From assembly GCF_902497555.1 (NCBI RefSeq), contig NZ_CABVGP010000001.1:3762501-3826500 (forward strand): a DNA stretch of 64,000 nucleotides, in the 5' to 3' direction. The stretch comes from Amycolatopsis camponoti (GTDB lineage: Bacteria > Actinomycetota > Actinomycetes > Mycobacteriales > Pseudonocardiaceae). This document shows positions 1-6,975 of the stretch, piece after piece. Both the position numbers and the translations under genes were made by a program. How positions within the stretch are numbered: the first letter of the stretch is position 1; each line of letters starts with the position of its first letter. A model generated the notes under the pieces. It did not search any database and was not told the DNA's origin. It was given only the letters and a program-made list of their open reading frames with translations.

Positions 1-26
1 GCTGACCCGCGGTCCGGCTTCGAGCG

Positions 27-491
27 TCACGGGCGCGGGTGGCCGCTCTCCGCACGGGCGTGCTTGCCCGTCGCCAGGTCGGCCAGCCGGGCCAGGGACT
101 CGGTGTTGCGCGGCTTGATCAGCAGCGACTGCAGGGCGGCCGGCAGCACCTTCCCCGGCCCGCGGACGATGTGCTCGGTCATCCGGACCAGGGTCCCTTC
201 GCCGTGCGGCACGAGCGTGAGGCCGACCGCCGCCGCGCCGAGCGGCCAGCCCCGCGCCTCCAGCGACAGCGACAGGCCCGGCTCGACCGCCGTCACGACC
301 GTCTCGTCCTGGATGTGCACCGGCCACGGGCCCACGCTGTGGTGGATCCGCGAACCCACCTGCGGCCAGTCCAGGTCGACATCTCGGATGTGCGAGCTCC
401 CGACCACCCAGCCGGCGTAGAGCCAGCCGTCGGCGAGAACCTCGAACACGGCCTCGGGTGGCACGTCGATCACGCGGCTGACCTCGGTCAC
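27..491 (-). CDS. SRPBCC (START-like) family protein
   Basis: A 154-residue protein with the polyketide-cyclase/START-like pattern: an N-terminal strand after the start (EVSRVIDVPPEAVFEVLAD), alternating hydrophobic strands, and a C-terminal helix (LARLADLA). Members of this fold bind hydrophobic ligands or lipids in a deep pocket; the ligand here is unknown. The GTG start at 491 is chosen because AGGAGG lies just upstream; the frame stays open further 5' but only as antisense to the neighbouring gene. It is divergent from the BrkB-like gene and shares overlapping promoters with it. Fold assignment is fairly sure, function is not. Confidence 0.85.
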   Translation of the reverse strand: MTEVSRVIDVPPEAVFEVLADGWLYAGWVVGSSHIRDVDLDWPQVGSRIHHSVGPWPVHIQDETVVTAVEPGLSLSLEARGWPLGAAAVGLTLVPHGEGTLVRMTEHIVRGPGKVLPAALQSLLIKPRNTESLARLADLATGKHARAESGHPRP

Positions 492-522
492 GGCTTCCTC
501 CTGCTCGTCGGCGGCGAGCCAG

Positions 523-547
523 GAGTACCCCGTCGCGGACGGGGTAT
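523..547 (+). promoter_or_regulatory. sigma-B-type promoter of the BrkB-like gene
   Basis: GAGT (523-526), 15-nt spacer, GGGTAT (542-547). This fits the GNNT-N14-16-GGGTAY pattern of actinobacterial sigma-B/F promoters. It lies 28 nt before the ATG at 576 and rules out the alternative ATG at 546, which falls in the -10 element. It overlaps the mirror-image promoter on the other strand. Confidence 0.6.
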
Positions 548-549
548 GC
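525..549 (-). promoter_or_regulatory. sigma-B-type promoter of the SRPBCC gene
   Basis: Read on the minus strand: GCAT (549-546), 15-nt spacer, GGGTAC (530-525), 33 nt before the GTG at 491. The -35 of this promoter overlaps the -10 of the opposite promoter and vice versa, so the two can probably not be occupied at the same time. Confidence 0.6.
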
Positions 550-575
550 CTGCGCCGACGAAGCAGGAGGCGGCA

Positions 576-1562
576 ATGGTGGCCAGAACGCGGAAAGAGC
601 CCGAAGGACCGGGCGAGCTGTCCAAGCGGACGTGGGGCGCGGTGCTCAAGCGCACCTTCAAGCAGTTCAACCGGGACAACCTGACCGACTGGGCGGCGGC
701 ACTCACCTACTACGCCGTGCTGTCGCTGTTCCCGGGCATCATCGTGCTCACGGCGATCCTCGGGCTGCTGGGCCCGACCGCGATCCAGACGGTGATCGAC
801 ACGATCAACCAGGTCGTTCCGGGCCAGGGCAAGGACATCCTCGTCGGCGCGATCAAGGAGCTGGCCGGCTCGCGCGGCCTGGCCGGGCCGCTGGCGATCA
901 TCGGCCTGCTCGGTGCGCTGTGGACGGCGTCGGGGTACGTCGGTGCGTTCATGCGCGCGTCGAACTCGATCTACGGCATGCCCGAAGGACGCCCGATCTG
1001 GAAGACGATCCCGCTGCGGGTCGGCCTGACGATCGGCATCGTCGTGCTGCTGTCGGCGTGCGCGCTGGGCGTGGTGGCGACCGGCTCGGTCGCCCGCCGG
1101 ATCGGTGACCTGATCGGACTCGGCTCGACGGGCGTCCTGGTGTGGGAGATCGCGAAGTGGCCGGTGATCGCGCTGCTCGTCAGTCTGGCGTTCGCGTTGC
1201 TGTACTGGGTCGGGCCGAACGTGCGGCAGCCGGGGTTCAAGTGGCTGACTCCGGGCGGGCTGGTCGCGGTGGTGCTGTGGGTGCTGGCGTCGGCGGGATT
1301 CGCGTTGTACGTCGCGAACTTCGGCTCGTACAACAAGACCTACGGTTCGCTGGCCGGCGTGATCGTGTTCCTTGTATGGTTGTGGATCTCGAACCTCGCC
1401 GTGCTGCTGGGGGCGGAGCTGGACGCCGAGGTGGCCCGCGGGCGCACGATCGAGGCGGGGCGTGCGGAGGATCAGGAGGAGCCGTTCCTGCCCCCGCGCG
1501 ACACGAAGGCGATGGACGACGACGAAGCCGCGGACGTGGCCAGGGAAACCGAACGGAGCTGA
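576..1562 (+). CDS. YihY/BrkB-like inner membrane protein
   Basis: A 328-residue polytopic membrane protein of the YihY/virulence-factor BrkB family. The family signature near the N-terminus is visible (DWAAALTYYAVLSLFPGII), followed by about six hydrophobic segments, the GxxxGAFMRASNSIYG region typical of the family, and an acidic cytoplasmic tail (FLPPRDTKAMDDDEAAD). Function is not settled in the family; these proteins were once misnamed RNase BN. The ATG at 576 has AGGAGG at 565-570; an in-frame ATG at 546 lies inside the predicted promoter. The gene is followed after 4 nt by the VOC gene, probably co-transcribed. The sigma-B-type promoter suggests a role in envelope or osmotic stress (inference). 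Confidence 0.9.
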   Translation: MVARTRKEPEGPGELSKRTWGAVLKRTFKQFNRDNLTDWAAALTYYAVLSLFPGIIVLTAILGLLGPTAIQTVIDTINQVVPGQGKDILVGAIKELAGSRGLAGPLAIIGLLGALWTASGYVGAFMRASNSIYGMPEGRPIWKTIPLRVGLTIGIVVLLSACALGVVATGSVARRIGDLIGLGSTGVLVWEIAKWPVIALLVSLAFALLYWVGPNVRQPGFKWLTPGGLVAVVLWVLASAGFALYVANFGSYNKTYGSLAGVIVFLVWLWISNLAVLLGAELDAEVARGRTIEAGRAEDQEEPFLPPRDTKAMDDDEAADVARETERS

Positions 1563-1566
1563 GCGG

Positions 1567-1944
1567 ATGGCCTGCCGGATCACCGAGCTCGTGCTGGACT
1601 GCCGGGACCCCGACCGGCTCGCGGAGTTCTGGTGCGCGGTGCTCGGCTACGAGGTCGTCGGCCACGAGCCGGACGGCCTCGAGCTGGGCCCGCCCGGTGG
1701 TCGCTTCGGCGCCGGACCGCCGACGCTGGTGCTGGCCCGGACGGCGAACCCCCGCGGCGGCAAGCTGCCGTTGCACCTGGACGTGAGCCCGGCGGGCTGC
1801 GACCACGAGACGGAGCTGGCCCGGCTGGTGGCGCTGGGCGCGCGGCGCGCGGACGTCGGTCAGGACGGCAGTGAGTCCTGGGAGGTGCTGCAGGACCCGG
1901 AGGGGAACGAGTTCTGCTTGCTGCGCACGGATGTGGGGGCCTGA
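1567..1944 (+). CDS. VOC (glyoxalase/bleomycin-resistance fold) protein
   Basis: A 125-residue single-domain protein of the vicinal oxygen chelate superfamily. The N-terminal motif ITELVLDCRDPDRLAEFWCAVLGYEV and the C-terminal LQDPEGNEFCLL are the two halves usual for small actinobacterial VOC proteins annotated as glyoxalase-like. Substrate and metal use are unknown. It starts 4 nt after the BrkB-like gene stop, so it is most likely the second gene of that operon. Confidence 0.85.
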   Translation: MACRITELVLDCRDPDRLAEFWCAVLGYEVVGHEPDGLELGPPGGRFGAGPPTLVLARTANPRGGKLPLHLDVSPAGCDHETELARLVALGARRADVGQDGSESWEVLQDPEGNEFCLLRTDVGA

Positions 1945-2007
1945 CGCGTTCAGGACGTGTCGGGTCGCGGCAATCCGCCACCGACGGTGGCTCGTTCCGC
2001 AGCGGTC

Positions 2008-2412
2008 TCAGTCGGTTTCGGCCGCGCAGCGGCGCCACGACACCTGATCGCCGGCCCGGTCCGCGTGCCACACCTGAGTGGCCTCGGACTCCCACGTCGG
2101 CAGCAGCCGGCCCGTCACGACCCGCCCGCGGGCGACCCGGCCGAACAACTCCACGCCGTCGGCGCGCCGGGCGGCCGGGATCCACGCCGGGAACCTCGTG
2201 CCCGGCAGCTTCCGCTCGATCCACTCCCGGGCCGAGCCCTCGCTCCCGTGGTCGGACTCGACGATGCTCGACACCGGGCCGTCGCCGCCGACCGCCAAGG
2301 CGATCGACGCGCGCCAGCGCACGGAAGAGGTGTCGGGATTCATCGGTCCCAGGCTCCCGGAAGAACGGGTCGGCGGACCAGTACACGGACGGGTGGATCG
2401 TCGCTCACTCAC
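2008..2412 (-). CDS. hypothetical protein
   Basis: A 134-residue protein that I do not recognise. It has a conserved-looking core (VRWRASIALAVGG, SAREWIERKLPGTRFPAW) and a C-terminal half rich in Trp, Arg and Val that ends VSWRRCAAETD. No signal peptide or membrane segment is evident. The GTG start at 2412 is preferred because GGAG lies about 8 nt upstream; an in-frame upstream start gives an Arg-rich, implausible N-terminus. It follows the topoisomerase IB gene on the same strand after 64 nt. Confidence 0.6.
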   Translation of the reverse strand: MSERRSTRPCTGPPTRSSGSLGPMNPDTSSVRWRASIALAVGGDGPVSSIVESDHGSEGSAREWIERKLPGTRFPAWIPAARRADGVELFGRVARGRVVTGRLLPTWESEATQVWHADRAGDQVSWRRCAAETD

Positions 2413-2476
2413 CGTGTCTCCTGTCCCTCGTCGGTGCGGAACCATCGGACGGTTTCCCCGCCCGGGTGATGTTCAA

Positions 2477-3490
2477 TCACGCGCGGCTGAGCAACCGCGC
2501 GCAGGCTTTCTCCAGCACGGCCCGCGCGTCGTCGCCCTCGAGGCGTGCGGCCCGCTTCAGCGCCGGCGCGATCGTGCGCTCGTCGCGGTACGCCTCCACC
2601 AGCCGCGGGTCCACATAGGACGATCGGCACACCGCGGGGGTGTTGCCGAGTGCCCGTGAGACCTCCTTCATCACGCCGGCCTCCGCGCGCTTGCGGGCGG
2701 CCTCCGAAGCGGGTGGGTCCGCCGTGGCGAACGCGGTCGCCGCCAGTACCGTCGCGTTCCAGGTGCGCAGGTCCTTCGCGGTGCAGTCGTCGCCGGCCAG
2801 CTCCTTGAACCGCTCGTTGACGTCGGCCGCGTGCACCTCGTGCCACGTCCGGCCCGCGCGGTACACGAGCAGCCGGTCACTGCCCGCCCGGCTGCGCAAC
2901 AGCGACTTCACCACCGAGGCCAGCGCGGCGTCCCGGATCGCCACTTCGCGGTCGAGACCGCCTTTGGCGACGTAGCAGAACCGGCACTCGTCGCCGCGGA
3001 CCGCCGCGTGGGAACGCAGGAGCGTCGCGACGCCGTGGGTGCCGTTCTCCTCGGCGTACTCCTCGCCGCCGGTGCGGAAGACCCCTCGGTCGAGCATCCG
3101 CAGCGCCGCCGCGAGGACCCGCTCCCGGGTGAGGCCGCGCCCGGCCAGGTCGGCCTCGACCGCCGCCCGCCAGTCCGGGAGCCGGCGGGCCATCGCCAGC
3201 ACGCGGTCGTGCTTCTCCTCGTCGCGGTCCCGGCGCCACTGCTCGTGGTAGAGGTACTGGCGCCGGCCCGCGTCATCGGTCCCTACGGCCTGGACGTGCC
3301 CGTTCGGGTAGGGGCAGATCCACACGTCCCGCCACGCGGGCGGGATGACCAGGTCCTTGATCCGGGTGAGCAGCTCCGCGTCGGTGACCGGCTCGCCATC
3401 GGAGGTGGCGTAGGAGAACCCGCGCCCGCGGCGGACCCGCCGGATACCCGGGCCGCGCAGGTCACTGCGCCGGAGTCTGGTGCGTCCCAT
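2477..3490 (-). CDS. DNA topoisomerase IB
   Basis: A 337-residue bacterial (poxvirus-like) type IB topoisomerase that relaxes supercoils by nicking one strand through a 3'-phosphotyrosine. The N-terminal domain (GPGIRRVRRGRGFSY; IKDLVIPPAWRDVWICPYPNGHVQAVG) and the catalytic domain (TAKDLRTWNATV near residue 240; SSYVDPRLVEAY with the nucleophile Tyr292) are intact, and the length is normal. The ATG at 3490 lies only 8 nt beyond the -10 of a sigma-B-type promoter, so the mRNA is probably leaderless. Bacterial TopIB is a non-essential accessory topoisomerase, consistent with a stress regulon. The Tyr292 codon is the rare TAT and falls inside a GTCC-NNN-GTGGAC-like motif. Confidence 0.95.
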   Translation of the reverse strand: MGRTRLRRSDLRGPGIRRVRRGRGFSYATSDGEPVTDAELLTRIKDLVIPPAWRDVWICPYPNGHVQAVGTDDAGRRQYLYHEQWRRDRDEEKHDRVLAMARRLPDWRAAVEADLAGRGLTRERVLAAALRMLDRGVFRTGGEEYAEENGTHGVATLLRSHAAVRGDECRFCYVAKGGLDREVAIRDAALASVVKSLLRSRAGSDRLLVYRAGRTWHEVHAADVNERFKELAGDDCTAKDLRTWNATVLAATAFATADPPASEAARKRAEAGVMKEVSRALGNTPAVCRSSYVDPRLVEAYRDERTIAPALKRAARLEGDDARAVLEKACARLLSRA

Positions 3491-3498
3491 CGGCGCGA

Positions 3499-3524
3499 AT
3501 ACCCGCCCGGTGTACCGGGAAAAC
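3499..3524 (-). promoter_or_regulatory. sigma-B-type promoter of topoisomerase IB
   Basis: Minus strand: GTTT (3524-3521), 16-nt spacer, GGGTAT (3504-3499). The start codon at 3490 lies at about the expected transcription start, indicating a leaderless transcript; no ribosome binding site is seen. Confidence 0.6.
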
Positions 3525-3586
3525 CCGCGGTCCGGGGAGATCACCCGGGCCAGGTGGCACGTCGATCGTGACGACGCGCGGGCGGC

Positions 3587-5089
3587 TCACGCGGGCCCGG
3601 GGCGCAGCGGCCGGACCGCCGGGCCCTGCACGACTTCGCCGTCGACGCCGAACCGTGAGCCGTGGCAGGGGCAGTCCCACGTCTTTTCCGCGTCGTTGAA
3701 CGAAACCAGGCAGCCGAGGTGGGTGCAGTGCGCGCCCACGGTGTGCAGCCGGCCGGTTTCGTCGCGGTGGGCGGCGACGAGCTCGCCGCCGACGCGCACG
3801 ACCGCCGCGTCGCCGGGCCGGAGGTCGTCGAGCTTCTCCGTGCGCCACAGCGCGGCGACGTGGTCGCCGATCAGGTACCGCGCGACGGTGAGGTTGTCCT
3901 CGGCCACGCCGAGCACCGAGCGGGCGTCGAACCGGTTGGGGTCGAACAGGTCCGCGGCCGGGTGCGGCTCGCCGAGGATCCCCGCCGCGAGGATGTGCCC
4001 GGCCGCGGTGCCGCCGGTCATGCCCCACTGGCCGAACCCGGTGGCCACCCGGAGGTTCTTCGTCCCCGGCAGGTAGCGGCCGATGTAGGGCATGCCGTCC
4101 GGAGTGGACATGTCGTGGGCCGACCAGCGGTGGGTCACGCGGTGCAGGCCCGCGTGCGCGTCCGCCCAGTCCGCGAGCCGGCCGTACCGGCGCTCGACGT
4201 TCACGTGCGCCCCGACGCGGTAGTGCTCGCCGCCGGCGATCACCATCGGCGTGCCCTGCTCGGTGTACCCGCGCACGGAGTGGTGCGTGTCGGCGTCGAG
4301 GAACATGCCCGCCGGCGGGGCGTTCCCGGCCGCCGGGCCCGCCACGACGAGGTCGCGGACCGGCTCGAGCCGGGCGAAGTACAGGCCGCGGTCGAGCACC
4401 GGGTAGTGGGTCGCGACGACGACTTCGCCCGCCACGACGTCGCCGCGCGAGGTGCGGACGGTATGCCCGTTCAGCGCGGTCGCGCGGGCGTGTTCGACGA
4501 CCGTGCCGCCGGCGCGCTCGATCCCGGCGGCGAGCCCGAGCAGCCACCGGCGCGGGTGGAAGTGGGCCTGCCCGGTGGTCCGGACCGCGCCGAGCGCGGG
4601 CACGTCGAGCGGGACGTCTTCGACGAACGACGCGGGCAGCCCGGCGGCCGCGGCGGCGGCCGCCTCCCGCTTGAGCGAGTCGACGGTGTCTTCGCGCGTC
4701 GTGTAGACGTAGCTGTCTTCGCGGGTGAATCCGCAGTCGATCCCGTCGTCGGCCGCCGTCGCCGCGATCCACTCGAGGGCGGCCGCCTGCGACGCGGCGT
4801 AGATCCCGGCAGCGTCCGCGCCGTGCCGGGACGCCAGCTTCGCGTACTTCGCCCCGTGCTGGGCGCTGACCTTCGCCGTGGTGTGGCCGGACACCCCGGC
4901 GGCGACCCGCTCCGCCTCCAGCACGACGACCGACCGCCCGGCGCGGGCGAGCAGCACGGCGGTGGTGAGCCCGGCGATGCCCGCGCCGAGCACCACGACG
5001 TCGGCCTCCGCGGGCAGCGGCACCCCGGTGCGGTCCGGCGCGGGCGCGGTCTCGACCCAGAGGGAAAGCGGTTCGGGCAGTGCGGTCAT
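3587..5089 (-). CDS. FAD-dependent oxidoreductase with C-terminal Rieske domain
   Basis: A 500-residue fusion of a DAO-type FAD oxidoreductase (dinucleotide fold VVLGAGIAGL at about 32-41, followed by VVLEAERVAAGVSGHTTAK) and a C-terminal Rieske [2Fe-2S] domain. The Rieske ligands are clear: C455-x-H457 and C473-x2-H476 (CTHLGC, CPCHGS). This architecture is common in actinobacteria and cyanobacteria; the substrate is unknown, though electron transfer between flavin and cluster is implied by the fusion. The ATG at 5089 sits about 9 nt from a sigma-B-type -10 element and has no clear ribosome binding site, suggesting leaderless translation. Confidence 0.93.
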   Translation of the reverse strand: MTALPEPLSLWVETAPAPDRTGVPLPAEADVVVLGAGIAGLTTAVLLARAGRSVVVLEAERVAAGVSGHTTAKVSAQHGAKYAKLASRHGADAAGIYAASQAAALEWIAATAADDGIDCGFTREDSYVYTTREDTVDSLKREAAAAAAAGLPASFVEDVPLDVPALGAVRTTGQAHFHPRRWLLGLAAGIERAGGTVVEHARATALNGHTVRTSRGDVVAGEVVVATHYPVLDRGLYFARLEPVRDLVVAGPAAGNAPPAGMFLDADTHHSVRGYTEQGTPMVIAGGEHYRVGAHVNVERRYGRLADWADAHAGLHRVTHRWSAHDMSTPDGMPYIGRYLPGTKNLRVATGFGQWGMTGGTAAGHILAAGILGEPHPAADLFDPNRFDARSVLGVAEDNLTVARYLIGDHVAALWRTEKLDDLRPGDAAVVRVGGELVAAHRDETGRLHTVGAHCTHLGCLVSFNDAEKTWDCPCHGSRFGVDGEVVQGPAVRPLRPGPA

Positions 5090-5098
5090 GCGCGCGGG

Positions 5099-5123
5099 AT
5101 GCCCGCTGCAGGTGGGCCGAAAC
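5099..5123 (-). promoter_or_regulatory. sigma-B-type promoter of the Rieske-FAD oxidoreductase
   Basis: Minus strand: GTTT (5123-5120), 15-nt spacer, GGGCAT (5104-5099), placing transcription start at about the ATG at 5089. Confidence 0.55.
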
Positions 5124-5268
5124 TCGGCCGGGCGGGCCGATTCGGCCGATCGGGAGCCGGGTAGACCGAACAGGACGGCTGTTCGTGGCGGCGCACACCG
5201 AGCACGAGAGGACGCACAAGTACCAAGCGTGCGTGGACGCGCCGGAGTTCGCCGGGGCGTGACCACGC

Positions 5269-5293
5269 GTTTCGTCCTGCCTCCGCTGGGCTA
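5269..5293 (+). promoter_or_regulatory. possible sigma-B-type promoter of the CheB-remnant/anti-sigma gene pair
   Basis: GTTT (5269-5272), 15-nt spacer, GGGCTA (5288-5293). Weaker match at the -10 than the other promoters of this region; it lies about 48 nt before the TTG start at 5341. Confidence 0.4.
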
Positions 5294-5340
5294 CCCGCGC
5301 GGGATCTCTGGGTCTACCGTGTTCGCAGGAGGTGGTGGCC

Positions 5341-5466
5341 TTGCCCGCATCCCCGCGGGACGTCGTGGTCGTCGGCGCGTGCGCCGGCGGTGTCGAAGCC
5401 GTACCTGCGCCGGTTCGGTCGCCGCTCACGCTGTCGGCGGACGCGGGGGAGGGGACCACGCGGTGA
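5341..5466 (+). pseudogene. CheB methylesterase N-terminal remnant (41 aa)
   Basis: A 41-residue reading frame with a perfect AGGAGG at 5328-5333 and a TTG start. Its N-terminal half, RDVVVVGACAGGVEAV, matches the start of stand-alone CheB-type methylesterase domains (consensus V-G-A-S-x-G-G), but the catalytic Ser position is Cys (TGC at 5380-5382) and the remaining roughly 150 residues of the domain are missing. The frame ends in a TGA that overlaps the GTG start of the next gene, so it could act as a translational leader for it. It may be a decayed gene or a short functional peptide; I favour a deletion remnant kept for coupling. Confidence 0.55.
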
Positions 5467-6224
5467 GCGGCCGGCTACACCTGGAGACGCGGCACCGGGC
5501 CGCGGCGACGACCACTCTCGTGACCGGGGTCCTCGACGGCGAGTCCTACCCCCACCTGCGCGACGGGCTGCTCAAGATCGCCACGGAGGCACCCGACGGG
5601 CTGATCGCGGACATCGACGGGCTGGAGATCGGCGACGCGGCGCTGGTGACCGTGTTCTCGTTGGTCGCCCTGCGGATCGGTGACTGGCCGGGCATCCCCT
5701 TCACCGTCGTCACCGGCCGTCCCGAGCACCGGACGATGTTCGCCGAGCGGACCGTCGACCGGTTCGTCCCGGTGCACGACGACCGCGAGACGGCCGAGAA
5801 CCTGCTGTCCCGGCCGCCGCGGCGGCGGGCCGCCCAGCTGCTCGCCCGCTCGGCGAACTCCTCGGCCCTCGCCCGCGACTTCGTCCGCCGGATCTGCGCC
5901 GAGTGGGGCGTGCCGCACTTCGCCGAGGATGCGCTGCTGGTCGCGACGGAACTCGTCGAGAACGCCATCCGCCACACCGACTCGCTCCCGCGGTTGCGCC
6001 TGGAGCTGCGGCGCGGCGTCCTGAGCGTCGCGGTCAGCGACGACGACGCGGCGCAGGCGGTCCTGCTGGAGCGGCTGGGAGCCCTCGAACCGGGGCTCGG
6101 TCTCCGCATGATCGCCCAGGTGGCGCGGGTGTGGGGCTGTAGCCGTTCCTGGTCGGGCGGCAAAACCGTCTGGGCCGTGCTCACCCGGCGTACCGACGCT
6201 TCCGGCGGTCTCGGCGGCGGGTAG
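5463..6224 (+). CDS. STAS-like plus HATPase_c anti-sigma kinase-type protein
   Basis: A 253-residue protein with two parts. Residues 1-110 look like a degenerate STAS/MEDS-like domain (TTTLVTGVLDGESYPHLRDGLLKI, ADIDGLEIGDAALVTVFSLVAL). Residues 120-245 form a GHKL ATPase of the RsbW/SpoIIAB type, with N-box ELVENAIRH, a VSDDDA strand in the G1 position and GLGLRMIAQVA. Such fusions act in partner-switching control of alternative sigma factors or as serine kinases of STAS antagonists. GTG at 5463 is preceded by GGAGG and overlaps the stop of the CheB remnant. It is followed by a perfect hairpin terminator. Regulation of the nearby sigma-B-type genes is a plausible role, but unproven. Confidence 0.88.
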   Translation: MSGRLHLETRHRAAATTTLVTGVLDGESYPHLRDGLLKIATEAPDGLIADIDGLEIGDAALVTVFSLVALRIGDWPGIPFTVVTGRPEHRTMFAERTVDRFVPVHDDRETAENLLSRPPRRRAAQLLARSANSSALARDFVRRICAEWGVPHFAEDALLVATELVENAIRHTDSLPRLRLELRRGVLSVAVSDDDAAQAVLLERLGALEPGLGLRMIAQVARVWGCSRSWSGGKTVWAVLTRRTDASGGLGGG

Positions 6225-6238
6225 CGGTCGACGCGCAC

Positions 6239-6277
6239 GCCGAGGTCGCGTTCGGACAGTCCGAACGCGACCTCGGC
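6239..6277. terminator. perfect 18-bp hairpin between convergent genes
   Basis: Arms 6239-6256 and 6260-6277 are perfectly complementary (18 bp, starting GCCGAGGTCGCG) around a 3-nt CAG loop. There is no U-tract, as is usual for actinobacterial terminators. It lies between the anti-sigma-type gene and the converging 54-residue gene and can serve both. Confidence 0.8.
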
Positions 6278-6298
6278 CGCCGGCGGTTCCGAACCGGG

Positions 6299-6463
6299 TC
6301 AGCCGGACTGCGGGTCGCTGTCGTCGTGCTGGTCGCCGCTCGACGTGCCCTGCTCACCGCGCAGGGTTTCGCGCTGGGCCTGCGAGGTGTCGCCGTGCGG
6401 GTCTTCGCCGCCGGTGCCTTCCGCCGGCTTGGCCGGGTCCTGCGTGTGGTCCTGGGACGTCAT
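6299..6463 (-). CDS. small hydrophilic acidic protein (54 aa)
   Basis: A 54-residue protein with no hydrophobic core, rich in Asp, Gln, Gly, Ser and Thr (starts MTSQDHTQDPAKPAEG, ends SDPQSG). It is likely intrinsically disordered and resembles small stress-induced hydrophilic proteins of actinomycetes in composition only. GGAAGG precedes the ATG at a normal distance, and a good sigma-B-type promoter lies 35 nt upstream, which supports it as a real gene. Function unknown. Confidence 0.6.
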   Translation of the reverse strand: MTSQDHTQDPAKPAEGTGGEDPHGDTSQAQRETLRGEQGTSSGDQHDDSDPQSG

Positions 6464-6497
6464 CGCGGTGCCTTCCGTCGGGATCCTTTCCGGGCGG

Positions 6498-6522
6498 ATA
6501 CCCCGCCGGAGCCGGTTCAAGC
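6498..6522 (-). promoter_or_regulatory. sigma-B-type promoter of the 54-residue gene
   Basis: Minus strand: GCTT (6522-6519), 15-nt spacer, GGGTAT (6503-6498), 35 nt before the ATG at 6463. Confidence 0.5.
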
Positions 6523-6551
6523 CGCCGGAAACGTGCCTGGGCCGTGGCGTT

Positions 6552-6578
6552 GTTTGGTGCTCGACGCGCCAGGGGTAC
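6552..6578 (+). promoter_or_regulatory. possible sigma-B-type promoter of the STAS gene
   Basis: GTTT (6552-6555), 17-nt spacer, GGGTAC (6573-6578). The spacer is 1-2 nt longer than at the other sites. The ATG at 6589 lies 10 nt after the -10, so the transcript would be leaderless. Confidence 0.45.
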
Positions 6579-6588
6579 TTCTCCGTTC

Positions 6589-6975
6589 ATGACGACTTGT
6601 TCCCGGCCGGGAGAGGCCCGCACGGCTACGGCGCACGACCGTCTGCCTTCGCCGCGCGCCCCCTCCGACCTGCGCACCGAGGTCCGCTGCAAGAGCGCCG
6701 ACGCGATCGTCGTCGAGGTGACGGGCGAAATCGACGGCCGCACCGCACCCCGGTTGCGCGCGACGCTGGCCGGGCACCTGCGCGCCCGCCCCGCCGTCCT
6801 GCGCGTCGACCTCGGCGAGGTCGGGTTCCTCGGTTCCGCCGGCTTGGAAGTGCTCCTGCAGGCCCAGCGGGACGCCGAAGCCGCGGATGTCCACCTCGTC
6901 GTCGACCCCGGCCGCTCCCACGCCGCCGGGCGCGCGCTCCGGGTGCTGGGTGACCTCGGCGGGCCCGTCTTCTAG
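6589..6975 (+). CDS. STAS-domain anti-sigma factor antagonist
   Basis: A 128-residue SpoIIAA/RsbV-like protein: a 40-residue N-terminal extension, then a STAS domain with the conserved VTGEIDGRTAPRLRATL and LGEVGFLGSAGLEVLLQA. The Ser of the GSAGL turn is the position phosphorylated by anti-sigma kinases in this family. It would release an anti-sigma factor in partner switching. The ATG at 6589 is chosen over one 45 nt upstream because the latter falls before the putative promoter -10. Its last 4 nt overlap the converging carboxylate-amine ligase gene (shared CTAG). Confidence 0.88.
   Translation: MTTCSRPGEARTATAHDRLPSPRAPSDLRTEVRCKSADAIVVEVTGEIDGRTAPRLRATLAGHLRARPAVLRVDLGEVGFLGSAGLEVLLQAQRDAEAADVHLVVDPGRSHAAGRALRVLGDLGGPVF

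Noticed and set aside
1977..1991. GCCACC-GAC-GGTGGC hairpin after the VOC gene
   Set aside because: Six-bp stem only, which is common by chance at this GC content; not strong enough to call a terminator.
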